From Mycolicibacterium hippocampi (GTDB taxonomy: Bacteria; Actinomycetota; Actinomycetes; Mycobacteriales; Mycobacteriaceae): DNA of 64,000 nucleotides. The stretch is taken from assembly GCF_010723735.1 (NCBI RefSeq), contig NZ_BLLB01000002.1, positions 3,658,001 to 3,722,000 on the forward strand, written 5' to 3'. The translations under genes and the position numbers were made by a program. Position 1 is the first letter of the stretch; each line of letters starts with the position of its first letter. The notes under the pieces were generated by a model. It was not told the DNA's origin, ran no database searches, and was given only the letters and a program-made list of their open reading frames with translations. This document shows, piece by piece, positions 1 through 8,708 of the stretch.

Positions 1-1986
1 GCCGGGCTGGAACCACTGGCCGACCAGCTGCTGGCCGACCCGTCCTCGGTCCCCGAGGACCTGGCCGCCGGCTTCGTCGGCGCCACCGTCGCCGACGCCG
101 CCGCCGCGCTCGACGGTGCGCGGCACATCATCGTCGAGCGTGCCGCCGAGGATGCCGAACTCGTCGGCGCGCTGCGAGAAAGGTTCTGGGAGAACGGCTC
201 GGTACGAACCCGGCCGTCCTCGGATGCCGCCGAGACCGGGCCGCACCACCAGAAGTCGCAGAAGTTCCGTGACTACTTCGACTTCGCCGAGCCGCTTGCC
301 ACCATTCCGTCACACCGGGTGCTGGCAGTGCTGCGCGGTGAGAAGGAGCAGGTCCTCACCCTGAGCCTCGACGGCGGTGAGGACGAGGTGTACCTCGCGA
401 TGGTCGCAAGGGCACTCGGGGTGGATCTGGGGTCGCCCGGTGCCGCCACACCGTGGCTCGCGAACACCGTCGGCTTCGCGTGGCGCACCCGGCTGTCGGT
501 CTCGGCATCGGTGGACGCCCGGGTCCGGCTGCGGCTGCGCGCCGAGGAGGACGCCGTCGCGGTGTTCGCCAAGAACCTCAAGGACCTGCTGCTCGCCGCC
601 CCGGCGGGCAACCGTCCCACGCTGGGCCTGGATCCCGGCTTCCGGACCGGCGTGAAGGTCGCCGTCGTCGACGGGACCGGCAAGGTGGTCGACACCTGTG
701 CCATCTACCCCCATCCACCGCAGAAGCAGTGGGCGCAGGCCAAGGCCACGCTGGCCGCGCTCGTCGCCCGCCACGGCGTCGAGCTGATCGCGGTGGGAAA
801 CGGCACCGCATCGCGGGAGACCGACGCGCTGGCCGACGAGCTCATCGCCGACATCCGCGCCGCCGGTGCGCCGGCACCCGCCAAGGCGATGGTCAGCGAA
901 GCCGGAGCGTCGGTGTACTCGGCCTCGGCCTACGCGGCCCACGAACTACCCGATCTCGACGTCACACTGCGGGGCGCGGTCTCGATCGCGCGGCGGCTGC
1001 AGGACCCGCTGGCCGAGTTGGTCAAGATCGAGCCGAAATCGATCGGGGTCGGGCAATACCAGCACGACGTGACGCCCGGCATCCTGGCCCGCAGCCTGGG
1101 AGCCGTGGTCGAGGATGCCGTCAACGCCGTGGGCGTGGACCTCAACACCGCGTCGGTGCCACTGCTGGCCAGGGTGTCGGGCATCACCGAGTCGCTGGCC
1201 GAGGCCATCGTCGCCCACCGCGACCAGACCGGCCGGTTCCGCGACCGTCGAGCGTTGCTGAAGGTCCCCCGGTTGGGCCCCAAGGCATTCGAGCAGTGCG
1301 CCGGCTTCCTGCGGATCCGCGACGGGGACGATCCACTGGACGCCTCCGGCGTGCATCCCGAGGCCTACCCGGTGGTCCGGCGCATCCTGGACCGTTCCGG
1401 GATCACCCTGGCCGAGATCATCGGCGACACCCGCGCATTGCGTGCACTGCGGCCGGCCGAGTTCGCCGACGACCGCTTCGGCATCCCGACGGTGACCGAC
1501 ATCCTGGCCGAACTCGAGAAGCCGGGTCGCGATCCGCGCCCGGCGTTCACCACGGCGACTTTCGCGGCCGGGGTCGAGAAGATCGCCGATCTCGAGGTGG
1601 GCATGACGCTCGAGGGTGTGGTCACCAACGTCGCGGCATTCGGGGCGTTCGTCGACGTCGGTGTCCACCAGGACGGACTGGTGCATGTGTCGGCGATGGC
1701 CGACCGCTTCGTCTCCGATCCGCACGAAGTGGTGCGATCCGGCCAGGTGGTGAAGGTCAAGGTGCTCGACGTCGATGTCGAGCGACAGCGGATCGGGCTG
1801 TCCCTGCGCCTGAACGACACCCCGGCACGTGGGGCGGGCGGCGCACGGTCCGAGCGCAAGCCCGCACCCCGTCGCGACACCAAGCCGACAAAAGCGAAGC
1901 GCGCCAACAAGTCTGACCGCAGTTCGGCGGGTGCTGCCGGGGGTGCGATGGCGCAGGCGTTGCGGGACGCGGGTTTCGGGCGGTGA
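1..1986 (+). CDS. tex: Tex-family RNA-binding transcriptional accessory protein (5' end outside window)
   Basis: Tex proteins are cytoplasmic nucleic-acid-binding factors linked to transcription and RNA turnover. The reading frame is open from base 1, so the N-terminal part lies outside the window; 661 residues remain of a family usually near 780. In the visible part, a YqgF/RNase H-like domain starts near residue 205 (GLDPGFRTG), a helix-hairpin-helix region lies near residues 379-440 (LNTAS, then VPRLGPKAFEQCAGFLRI), and an S1 RNA-binding domain lies near 534-600 (GAFVDVGVHQDGLVHVS). A Lys/Arg-rich tail follows. The TGA stop overlaps the GTG start of the next gene by 4 bases, which suggests translational coupling. 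Confidence 0.95.
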   Translation, partial: AGLEPLADQLLADPSSVPEDLAAGFVGATVADAAAALDGARHIIVERAAEDAELVGALRERFWENGSVRTRPSSDAAETGPHHQKSQKFRDYFDFAEPLATIPSHRVLAVLRGEKEQVLTLSLDGGEDEVYLAMVARALGVDLGSPGAATPWLANTVGFAWRTRLSVSASVDARVRLRLRAEEDAVAVFAKNLKDLLLAAPAGNRPTLGLDPGFRTGVKVAVVDGTGKVVDTCAIYPHPPQKQWAQAKATLAALVARHGVELIAVGNGTASRETDALADELIADIRAAGAPAPAKAMVSEAGASVYSASAYAAHELPDLDVTLRGAVSIARRLQDPLAELVKIEPKSIGVGQYQHDVTPGILARSLGAVVEDAVNAVGVDLNTASVPLLARVSGITESLAEAIVAHRDQTGRFRDRRALLKVPRLGPKAFEQCAGFLRIRDGDDPLDASGVHPEAYPVVRRILDRSGITLAEIIGDTRALRALRPAEFADDRFGIPTVTDILAELEKPGRDPRPAFTTATFAAGVEKIADLEVGMTLEGVVTNVAAFGAFVDVGVHQDGLVHVSAMADRFVSDPHEVVRSGQVVKVKVLDVDVERQRIGLSLRLNDTPARGAGGARSERKPAPRRDTKPTKAKRANKSDRSSAGAAGGAMAQALRDAGFGR

Positions 1987-2642
1987 ACCCGGCGGCACGG
2001 CGCTCACAGGTCACGGCGATGGCCGTGGTCGGGGCGCTCGTCGCGGTCGGCGGTTGCACCCGCAGCGTGCAGGAGGCGACGCCCCGGCCGGCCCCGGTGG
2101 CCGCGCCCATCTCGGAGCTGCAGGTCGCCGACCTGCTCAGTCCGCAGGTCGCGGGGGAGGACGGGAATCTGTTCCTCACCGCCGAGCCCGAACAATGCAG
2201 CGGACTGGCGCAGGAGGTGGACCCGCCGTTTCTCGACTCGCATCGTCCCCTCGCCACCGACGGTGGCCATTGGACCACCGACGACGCGTCGGTGTTCGTC
2301 GAGGAGATGGTCGCCGTCTACCGTTTCGACTTCGATCCGGCCGCTGCGCTCGACGAGGTGCGTCAGACCGTCGAGGCCTGCCGTGACACGCCGCTGACCG
2401 TGACGACGATGCAGGGGCGCACATATGTGTTCGAGGTGCGCGCCGCCGCTGCCGACAGCCCGCAAAGCAGTGTGCTCTGGTCGCTGCGGGCCGCCGACTG
2501 GAACTGTGACAACACTTTCGTCGCCGCGCACAATGCGGCGGTCGAGATCACCACGTGCGGCTCAATCGGCGGGTTCGACGTCGCCGGCCTCGCCGTCGAG
2601 GCGCTGGAGCGGATCAACACGCTGGCCAACACCACCGCCTAG
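1983..2642 (+). CDS. Lipoprotein with PknH-type extracellular sensor domain
   Basis: A 219-residue probable exported lipoprotein. The N-terminus has a basic start, a hydrophobic stretch and a lipobox-like VGGC with the acceptor at Cys25. The mature part holds four further cysteines (EQC, EAC, NC, TTC), the pattern of the PknH-like sensor domain, in which they form two disulfides. It likely sits on the outer face of the membrane; no ligand can be named. The GTG start overlaps the tex stop, and no clear ribosome binding site is seen, so it is probably co-translated with tex. Its last 81 bases overlap the 3' end of the convergent eutC gene. Confidence 0.75.
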   Translation: MNPAARRSQVTAMAVVGALVAVGGCTRSVQEATPRPAPVAAPISELQVADLLSPQVAGEDGNLFLTAEPEQCSGLAQEVDPPFLDSHRPLATDGGHWTTDDASVFVEEMVAVYRFDFDPAAALDEVRQTVEACRDTPLTVTTMQGRTYVFEVRAAAADSPQSSVLWSLRAADWNCDNTFVAAHNAAVEITTCGSIGGFDVAGLAVEALERINTLANTTA

Positions 2643-3395
2643 TTCCGCGCGGGAGGTGTCTTTGAGGTCGACGCCGGATCGACCCAGCCGGCGGGCCCCC
2701 GTCACCAGGGCGGCCGCGGTGCGCGCCGCGCGCTGGTACCCGAGTCCGTCGGGCGGGTGGATGTTGGAGATGCAGTTGCGGTCGGCGTCGGTGCGGCCGG
2801 GCCGCGGGAGATGCGTGAGGTAGATGCCGAGGCTGTCGGCGACGGACAACCCCGGCCGTTCTCCGATGATCATGATGAGCGTGCCGACACCCAGCGCGGC
2901 ACCGATATGGTCGCCGAGCGCCACCCGGGCCTGGGTGGCGATCACCGGCGGTGCCAGCCGATAGTGGCCGTCGAACTCGGCGGCCAACGCGGCCAGCAGC
3001 CCGACCCCGTGGTCGGCCAGCGCGCGCGGCGACAACCCGTCACCCAGCACGACGCCGACGTCGGCGCCCTGCCCCGGCTCCGGGGTCGGCAGACCTGTCA
3101 GGTCCGCCGGCGTGCGGCCCAGGTCGGGCCGGCGCAGGTACTCGCTGCGGTTCTCTGCCCGGCTGCAGACGTGCAGCGGGGTCCCCAGGCCCAGTGCCGC
3201 GACATCGTCGCTGAACTCGCCGGAGTCGAGCGGGATGTGCACGGCGTCACGGGCGGCCGAGTGCGCGGCCTTGAACTCGAGCACCCGGTGCGACGGCAAC
3301 GCGTTTCCGGCACGCCCCAGCCCGATGCGTGCCTGCGTGGTGCGGCGCAGCGGAGCCCACACGTCCTCGGCGGGCGAGCGGTCCCGACCGGTCAC
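2562..3395 (-). CDS. eutC: Ethanolamine ammonia-lyase small subunit
   Basis: Light chain of the adenosylcobalamin-dependent enzyme that splits ethanolamine into acetaldehyde and ammonia. The 277-residue product has the EutC hallmarks: an early TQARIGLGRAG stretch, the central GDGLSPRAL motif, MIIGERPGLS, and the C-terminal NCISNIHPPDGLGY. The recognisable family core ends near LGRSGVDLKD; about 36 further residues are encoded antisense to the end of the upstream lipoprotein gene and look like read-through to the next stop. The GTG start overlaps the eutB stop by 4 bases. No microcompartment shell genes are nearby. Confidence 0.95.
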   Translation of the reverse strand: MTGRDRSPAEDVWAPLRRTTQARIGLGRAGNALPSHRVLEFKAAHSAARDAVHIPLDSGEFSDDVAALGLGTPLHVCSRAENRSEYLRRPDLGRTPADLTGLPTPEPGQGADVGVVLGDGLSPRALADHGVGLLAALAAEFDGHYRLAPPVIATQARVALGDHIGAALGVGTLIMIIGERPGLSVADSLGIYLTHLPRPGRTDADRNCISNIHPPDGLGYQRAARTAAALVTGARRLGRSGVDLKDTSRAELGGGVGQRVDPLQRLDGEAGDVEPAD

Positions 3396-4801
3396 GGCCC
3401 GGCCGCCAGCCCGAGCAACGGGGAGCCGCTTGGGTCCACCGGCAGCACCCGCCCGTCGCCGTCGGCCATCCCCAGCTGCGCCAACCAGGCCTCGAATTCG
3501 GGGGCCGGCCGCAACCGCAGCGCCTTGCGCACATACAGCGCGTCATGGAACGACAGGCTCTGGTAGCCGAGCATCACGTCGTCGGCGCCGGGCACGGTGA
3601 TGACGAACGCCGCGCCCGCGACACCGAGCAGGGTGAGCAGGGTGTCCATGTCGTCCTGGTCGGCTTCGGCGTGGTTGGTGTAGCAGACGTCGACACCCAT
3701 GGGCAGGCCGAGCAGCTTGCCGCAGAAGTGGTCCTCGAGACCCGCCCTGATGATCTGCTTGCCGTCGAAGAGGTATTCGGGCCCGATGAAGCCGACGACG
3801 GTGTTGACCAGCAACGGATCGAGCGCACGCGCCACCGCGTAGGCCCTGGTCTCCAACGTCTGCTGGTCCACCGGCCTGCCGCCGACACCGAGATGAGCGC
3901 CCGCCGACAGCGCCGACCCCTGTCCGGTCTCCAGGTACATCACGTTGTCGCCGACGGTGCCGCGGCCCAGCGAGCGTCCGGCTTCGTTGGCCTGCGCCAG
4001 CATCGGCAACGTGATGCCGAAGCTGGTGTTCGCGCCCTGGGTGCCGGCGATCGACTGGAACACCAGGTCCACCGGGGCGCCGCGGTCGATCAGCTCCATC
4101 GTGGTGGTGACATGGGACAGCACACAGGACTGCATCGGGATCTCGAAGCGCTGCCTGATGTCGTCGAGCAGGTGGAGCAGGTCCGCGGTGTGCTCCGGGG
4201 AATCGGTGGCCGGGTTGATCCCGATCACCGCGTCTCCGCAGCCCATCAACAGACCGTCGAGAGTCGCCGCGGCGATGCCACGAGGATCGTCGGTCGGGTG
4301 GTTGGGCTGCAGCCGGGTGGCCAGAGTCCCCGGTACGCCGATCGAGGTCCGGAACGCCGAGCTGACCGTGGTGGCGGCGGCGACGGAGATCAGGTCCTGG
4401 TTGCGCATGATCTTCGACACCGCGGCCACCATCTCCGGCGTCAAGCCCGGTGCCACCGCCGCGATGTGTTCCGCACTCTGCGGTTCCGACGCGGTGGCGA
4501 GCAGCCAGTCACGCAGCCCACCGACCGTGAGGTGCGAGACCGCCGAGAACGCCTCCCGGTCGTGGCTGTCGATGATCAGCCGGGTGACGTCGTCGGTCTC
4601 GTAGGGGACCAGCTCCTCGGTGAGGAACGTCGACAACGGCAGATCAGCGAGGATCCATGCAGCAGCAGCTCTTTCGGCATCGGTGGCGGCTGCGCAGCCC
4701 GCCAGTTCGTCGCCGGATCGCAGCGGGGTCGCCTTGGCCATCACCTCGACGAGGCTGTCGAACTGGTAGGTGTGGCCCGAGACCTGTTGGCTGTAGGTCA
4801 C
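3392..4801 (-). CDS. eutB: Ethanolamine ammonia-lyase large subunit
   Basis: Catalytic, B12-binding TIM-barrel subunit of ethanolamine ammonia-lyase, 469 residues, the usual family length. Typical stretches are visible: LQPNHPTDDPRGI, GCGDAVIGINPATDS, SIAGTQGANTSFG, and VNTVVGFIGPEYL followed by DHFCGKLLGLPMGVD. Translation starts at a GTG one base after the permease stop, with GAGG just upstream, so eat-eutB-eutC form one operon with coupled translation. The cell would gain nitrogen, and possibly carbon via acetaldehyde, from ethanolamine. No reactivating factor (EutA) or acetaldehyde dehydrogenase is encoded in this window. Confidence 0.97.
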   Translation of the reverse strand: MTYSQQVSGHTYQFDSLVEVMAKATPLRSGDELAGCAAATDAERAAAAWILADLPLSTFLTEELVPYETDDVTRLIIDSHDREAFSAVSHLTVGGLRDWLLATASEPQSAEHIAAVAPGLTPEMVAAVSKIMRNQDLISVAAATTVSSAFRTSIGVPGTLATRLQPNHPTDDPRGIAAATLDGLLMGCGDAVIGINPATDSPEHTADLLHLLDDIRQRFEIPMQSCVLSHVTTTMELIDRGAPVDLVFQSIAGTQGANTSFGITLPMLAQANEAGRSLGRGTVGDNVMYLETGQGSALSAGAHLGVGGRPVDQQTLETRAYAVARALDPLLVNTVVGFIGPEYLFDGKQIIRAGLEDHFCGKLLGLPMGVDVCYTNHAEADQDDMDTLLTLLGVAGAAFVITVPGADDVMLGYQSLSFHDALYVRKALRLRPAPEFEAWLAQLGMADGDGRVLPVDPSGSPLLGLAAGP

Positions 4802-4802
4802 C

Positions 4803-6242
4803 TCACCTCAGCTCGTCCTCGGCCGCGGCCAGTGCGGCGAACTCCTCGTCGGGGGAGTTGGCGACCAGATGGTGCCGGCTGTACAGGCCGAAGTAGGCCA
4901 TGAACCCGGCGAACACGATCAGGCAACCCAGCGCGGCGACGTAATCGACAAGGAACGTCGCGATGACGGCGATCACTGCGATCACCAGGGCGAACCCGGT
5001 GGTGAAGACGCCGCCCGGGGTGCGGTAGGGGCGGTGCATCTCGGGCGCCCGCTTCCGCAACACGATGTGGCTGACCATCATCAGCACGTAGCTCAGAGCC
5101 GCTCCGAACACCGCCATGTTCAGCAGCAGGGCGCCCTGGCCGGTCAACGACAGCGCGAACCCGATGAGGCCGGGCACAACCAGCGCCAGGGTCGGCGCCT
5201 TGCGCGAGTTGGTCACCGACAGCACCTTCGGCAGATAGCCGGCGCGCGACAGCGCGAACAGTTGCCGGGAGTAGGCGTAGATGATCGAGAAGAAGCTCGC
5301 GATCAGTCCGGCCAGGCCGATGTAGTTGACGACCTTGGCCATCGTGCCGTCGCCCAGCGCCTCGACGAGTGGGTTGCCGGACTCCGACATGGCGGCCGCC
5401 CCGCCTGCGCCGGTGGTCAGCACCAGCACGGTCACGCAGGTGACCAGCAGCACGGCCATCGCGGCGATGATGCCCCGCGGCACGTTGCGCTCCGGGTTGG
5501 CGGCCTCCTCGGCGGCGAGCGGAACACCCTCGATCGCCAGGAAGAACCAGATGGCGAACGGGATCGCCGCCCAGATGCCCAGCAGGCCGTAGGGCAGCCA
5601 CGCGGAGGCTCCGGCGGCGTCGGTGACAGCGATGTCGGTGAGGTTGGTCGAGTCGAATTGGCCGATCGCCGAGATCGCGAAGACGACCAGACCGACCAAG
5701 GCGATGCCGGTGATCACGAACATCACCTTCAGCGCCTCGCCGACCCCGGACAGATGGATGCCGATGAACACCGCGTACACGAACAGGTAGATCCACCAGC
5801 CGTCGGTGATCCCGAACAGGTTCAGCGATTCGACGTAGGCGCCGATGAACGTGGCGATGGCCGCGGGGGCGATCGCGTACTCGATCAGGATCGCGGTACC
5901 GGTGGCGAATCCGCCCCAGGGGCCGAGCGCCCGGCGGGCGAAGGTGTAGCCACCGCCTGCCGCGGGCAGTGCCGACGACATCTCGGCCATGCCGAGCACC
6001 AGGGCCAGGTACATGCCGGCGATGATCACGGCGGCGATGGCCAGGCCGCCGAATCCGCCTTCGGCGAGGCCGAAGTTCCAGCCCGAGTAGTCCCCCGAGA
6101 TGACGTAGCCGACACCGAGGCTGGCCAGCAGTACCCAGCCGGCGGTGCCGGATTTCAGTTGCCGCTTCTGCAGATAGGCTTCCGATTCCCGATATTCCTC
6201 GACGCCGCGCCTGGGATGCGTGCTGTGTTTGTCGCCACTCAT
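4803..6242 (-). CDS. eat: Ethanolamine permease, APC superfamily
   Basis: A 479-residue amino acid/polyamine/organocation-type transporter with about twelve hydrophobic segments. Early features include GVGYVISGDYSGWNFGL in the first helices and MSSALPAAGGGYTFARRALG, both typical of ethanolamine permeases. I placed the start at the ATG preceded by GGGAG nine bases upstream rather than at an in-frame ATG 69 bases further out; the chosen N-terminus MSGDKHSTHPRRG is a short polar cytoplasmic tail. It is the first gene of the eat-eutB-eutC operon, which supports ethanolamine as the substrate. Two palindromes lie in its promoter region. Confidence 0.93.
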   Translation of the reverse strand: MSGDKHSTHPRRGVEEYRESEAYLQKRQLKSGTAGWVLLASLGVGYVISGDYSGWNFGLAEGGFGGLAIAAVIIAGMYLALVLGMAEMSSALPAAGGGYTFARRALGPWGGFATGTAILIEYAIAPAAIATFIGAYVESLNLFGITDGWWIYLFVYAVFIGIHLSGVGEALKVMFVITGIALVGLVVFAISAIGQFDSTNLTDIAVTDAAGASAWLPYGLLGIWAAIPFAIWFFLAIEGVPLAAEEAANPERNVPRGIIAAMAVLLVTCVTVLVLTTGAGGAAAMSESGNPLVEALGDGTMAKVVNYIGLAGLIASFFSIIYAYSRQLFALSRAGYLPKVLSVTNSRKAPTLALVVPGLIGFALSLTGQGALLLNMAVFGAALSYVLMMVSHIVLRKRAPEMHRPYRTPGGVFTTGFALVIAVIAVIATFLVDYVAALGCLIVFAGFMAYFGLYSRHHLVANSPDEEFAALAAAEDELR

Positions 6243-6264
6243 CTGATGAGACTCCCGTTCGAAG

Positions 6265-6280
6265 GTGTGAGTGATCACAC
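6265..6280. promoter_or_regulatory. Inverted repeat upstream of the ethanolamine operon
   Basis: GTGTGA-GTGA-TCACAC, a perfect 6+4+6 inverted repeat, 22 bases before the eat start codon and so within the probable 5' leader or core promoter. It may be an operator. No adjacent regulator gene is present to assign it to. Confidence 0.4.
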
Positions 6281-6324
6281 TATGCCCCACGAAGCGCCGT
6301 TGGCGTTGCATTCTTCGCCGAAAA

Positions 6325-6341
6325 TTGTTGTGTCACAACAA
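6325..6341. promoter_or_regulatory. 17-bp palindrome in the eat / 6603 divergent promoter region
   Basis: TTGTTGTG-T-CACAACAA has perfect 8-base arms around one base, and the flanks are again partly symmetric (AA and TT two bases out). It lies in the 360-bp gene-free stretch 6243-6602 between the divergent eat operon and the gene at 6603, which is noticeably more AT-rich here than its surroundings. This is the form of a dimeric repressor or activator site. Apart from this and the repeat at 6265-6280, I see no gene or RNA in the stretch. Confidence 0.5.
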
Positions 6342-6602
6342 ATTAGCGGGCGAAGCGCGAGCAGGGCTGCCCGGAGCGACGACGTCGTCGCGCTCGGCGG
6401 CGCGCGGTTCGCGCGTGTCGGCGATACGCTCTCGCCGAATCTGCCGAGCATCCGGGCTGAAGATCTAAAGGTCGTTCTGACAACCTTTAGCGGGAGCCTA
6501 TTGGCTCTGCTCGAGGTTGTCCAGTCCTGTCCTGCTGTAACAGCGGTCTTCGGGCGTTCGATAGATCGCACATACCGGTTTGCAGACTTCGAAGGGGTCG
6601 CC

Positions 6603-7472
6603 GTGCGCGCAGTGCTGGGACTGTCTGTGACTGCTGACGAACTCGCCTGGGTGCTCGTCGACTCCGCCGAGGGTTCCGTGCTCGACCACGACGCCCTGCC
6701 GTATGACGCCGAGCGCGGGATCGCGGACGCGGCGGTACGCGGCGCCCAGGCCATCGCGCAGGCGTGCGGTTACCAGCTCGACAGCGTCGCACTGACCTGG
6801 AGCGAGGACGTCACCCGCGAGGGTTTGCGGTTGCGGTCGCGGCTGGGCTGCCTGGGTTTGCGTGACGCCGAAGCGGTTCCGGTGGCGACGGCCACGGCGC
6901 TCGGTCGGCGGGCCGGCGACGTGGCGCTGCGGCTGTGCCCGGCTCACGGCGCCGCGCTTTCGGTGCTCACCTCCAGTGAGGCAGTGAATCCCCCTGTGGC
7001 AACGCCGGTTACCGAGCGCCGCGGCGCCCGCCGGCGACGAACGGTTTCGGCGGTGCTCGGCGTGGCCGCCGCGGCGATCGTCGGGGTGTTGTTTCTTTCC
7101 GCCGGCGCGGCGCCACCGGTCGAGCCCGCAGGGTCCGCGGCCGAACCCGCCGCGCCGTCCTCGGACTCGGGGTGGGTATCGGTTCCGTCCGGGCCGGCGC
7201 CCGAGGTGGTGCGCAAGGTCGTCGCCGCCACCCCGTCCTATTCCGAACCGCAGGCCACCGTGCCGGTTCAGACCTACGCCCCGGTGGCGGCCGCGACCGC
7301 GGCGGCACCCGAACCGCCGGCGGCGCCCACGCCGGAGCCCGCCGAACAACCGCATCTGACCGGAACGCAGACCGCTGTCGGCCCGACGCCTGGTCCGGAC
7401 GCGCCGGTTCCGACGCCGCCGACCGACGCCGAGATGACAGAATTGGTCAATGTGTTCACTGCGTTGCCCTGA
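6603..7472 (+). CDS. One-pass membrane protein, mycobacterial DUF7159-like
   Basis: A 289-residue protein of unknown function. The N-terminal half is a compact domain beginning VRAVLGLSVTADELAWVLVD, the way a widespread mycobacterial family of unknown function (DUF7159 in my recollection) begins. An Arg-rich patch and one hydrophobic segment follow at about residues 147-170. The rest is a long Pro/Ala-rich tail, probably outside the membrane. The GTG start has AAGGGG at the right distance. A much longer in-frame extension exists upstream but runs antisense through the permease gene and is not real. The next gene begins 17 bases downstream. Confidence 0.7.
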   Translation: MRAVLGLSVTADELAWVLVDSAEGSVLDHDALPYDAERGIADAAVRGAQAIAQACGYQLDSVALTWSEDVTREGLRLRSRLGCLGLRDAEAVPVATATALGRRAGDVALRLCPAHGAALSVLTSSEAVNPPVATPVTERRGARRRRTVSAVLGVAAAAIVGVLFLSAGAAPPVEPAGSAAEPAAPSSDSGWVSVPSGPAPEVVRKVVAATPSYSEPQATVPVQTYAPVAAATAAAPEPPAAPTPEPAEQPHLTGTQTAVGPTPGPDAPVPTPPTDAEMTELVNVFTALP

Positions 7473-7489
7473 ACGCGTACGGTCGACCC

Positions 7490-8683
7490 GTGACACCGGT
7501 ATCTCAGCTTGCCCTTGCCCCTGATCATCTCGTCGGACTGGCACGCGACATGCGCGAGCTGGTGCGAGGCGAGGCCGCGGAATCCGAGCGCAATCGCACG
7601 ATGACCGCCGCGACCGTCGAGGCGATGTGGTCCACCGGTCTGATGTCGGCCTTCAATCCGACCGCAGCGGGCGGGTTCGAGCCGTCGTTCGCGGAGATGA
7701 TCGAGACGTGGATCGAAATGGCCTGGCAGGACGGATCGTTCGGTTGGGTGGGGATCGCCAACCTGCCGTCTGCGTTCGCCGCCGCCACCTATCTTCCCGA
7801 CGACGGCTTCGCCGAGGTGTTCACCGCCAACAACAACCACGTCACGATGGGCGGTCAGTTCTTCCCGAACGGGCAGGGCGTCGCGGTCGACGGCGGCTAC
7901 CGGCTGACCGGGTCGTGGAGTTTCGGCTCGGGCACCGGACATGCCGAGTACGTCGCGGCCGGGTTTCTGCCGATGATCGACGGCGAGATCCGCTGGGTCA
8001 GCGAGGGCGTGCCCGACATGCAGGTGGCCGTCGTCCCGCGAAGCCAGGTCACCTTCAAGGACGGCTGGCATGTGCAGGGGCTCAAGGGCACCGGGTCCTA
8101 CGACTACGCCCTCGACGATGTGTTCGTCCCGCAATCGCGCACGTTTGCGTTGTTCACCCGCGAACCCAAGCGAGGCAGCTCACCGGCGACCCGGATGGGG
8201 ATGATGCCGGTGACCGCGGCAGGTCATGCCGCGTGGGCGCTCGGGGTCGCCAAGAGCATGCTCGACGACGTGGCCGAGCTGGCGGAGACGAAGTTCCGGA
8301 TGAGCGATATGGCTGCACTGGCCAGCCGTCCCACGTTCCAGAAGGGCCTGGCGCACCATGTAGCGGCCTGGCGGGCGGCGCGGCTGCTGGTCCTCGACGC
8401 GTTCACCACGGCCGAGGCGGCCGTCGCCGATGGCGGCGAGCTCACCCCGACGTTGCGTGCGGACATGCGGGTGGCGGCGGTGTTCGCCACCGACACTGCC
8501 CGGGGTTGTGCCGAGTGGGCGCACCTGGTCGCAGGCACCTCGGCGATCCGCGAGGGCAGTCGCCTCGAGCGGGCGTTCCGTGACATCTACACCGGCACTC
8601 AGCACGCCTTCATCAGCGAGAAGGTGGCGATCGACGCAGCGCAGGTCTGGCTGGGCATCGTCGAGGACCAGTTCGGTCTGTGA
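7490..8683 (+). CDS. Acyl-CoA dehydrogenase-like flavoprotein (group D flavin monooxygenase type)
   Basis: A 397-residue protein with the acyl-CoA dehydrogenase fold: helical N-terminal domain (AAESERNRTMT, ATVEAMWSTGLMSAF), a middle beta domain with GSWSFGSGTGHAEYVAAGF and WHVQGLKGTGSYDYALDDVFVP, and a C-terminal helical domain. The GLKGTGSYD... DVFVP pattern is shared with hydroxylases such as HsaA and with PF08028 proteins, which use reduced flavin from a partner reductase. The usual catalytic Glu of true dehydrogenases is not evident, so an oxygenase or a non-CoA substrate is possible. The GTG start has only a weak ribosome binding site. Confidence 0.8.
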   Translation: MTPVSQLALAPDHLVGLARDMRELVRGEAAESERNRTMTAATVEAMWSTGLMSAFNPTAAGGFEPSFAEMIETWIEMAWQDGSFGWVGIANLPSAFAAATYLPDDGFAEVFTANNNHVTMGGQFFPNGQGVAVDGGYRLTGSWSFGSGTGHAEYVAAGFLPMIDGEIRWVSEGVPDMQVAVVPRSQVTFKDGWHVQGLKGTGSYDYALDDVFVPQSRTFALFTREPKRGSSPATRMGMMPVTAAGHAAWALGVAKSMLDDVAELAETKFRMSDMAALASRPTFQKGLAHHVAAWRAARLLVLDAFTTAEAAVADGGELTPTLRADMRVAAVFATDTARGCAEWAHLVAGTSAIREGSRLERAFRDIYTGTQHAFISEKVAIDAAQVWLGIVEDQFGL

Positions 8684-8699
8684 CCGGCCGGGTGGCCGG
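8684..8699. terminator. GC hairpin between convergent genes
   Basis: CCGGCC-GGGT-GGCCGG immediately after one stop codon and 10 bases before the other. A second weaker pair, GTCGCG...CGCGAC, follows at 8702-8720. There is no T tract, so it would be the U-tract-less kind common in mycobacteria. Assignment is by position and symmetry only. Confidence 0.35.
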
Positions 8700-8708
8700 C
8701 CGTCGCGA

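Noticed and set aside
4869..6602. Long open frame on the plus strand leading into the gene at 6603
   Set aside because: It runs antisense through the ethanolamine permease gene, has biased composition typical of GC-rich shadow frames, and the GTG at 6603 has a good ribosome binding site.
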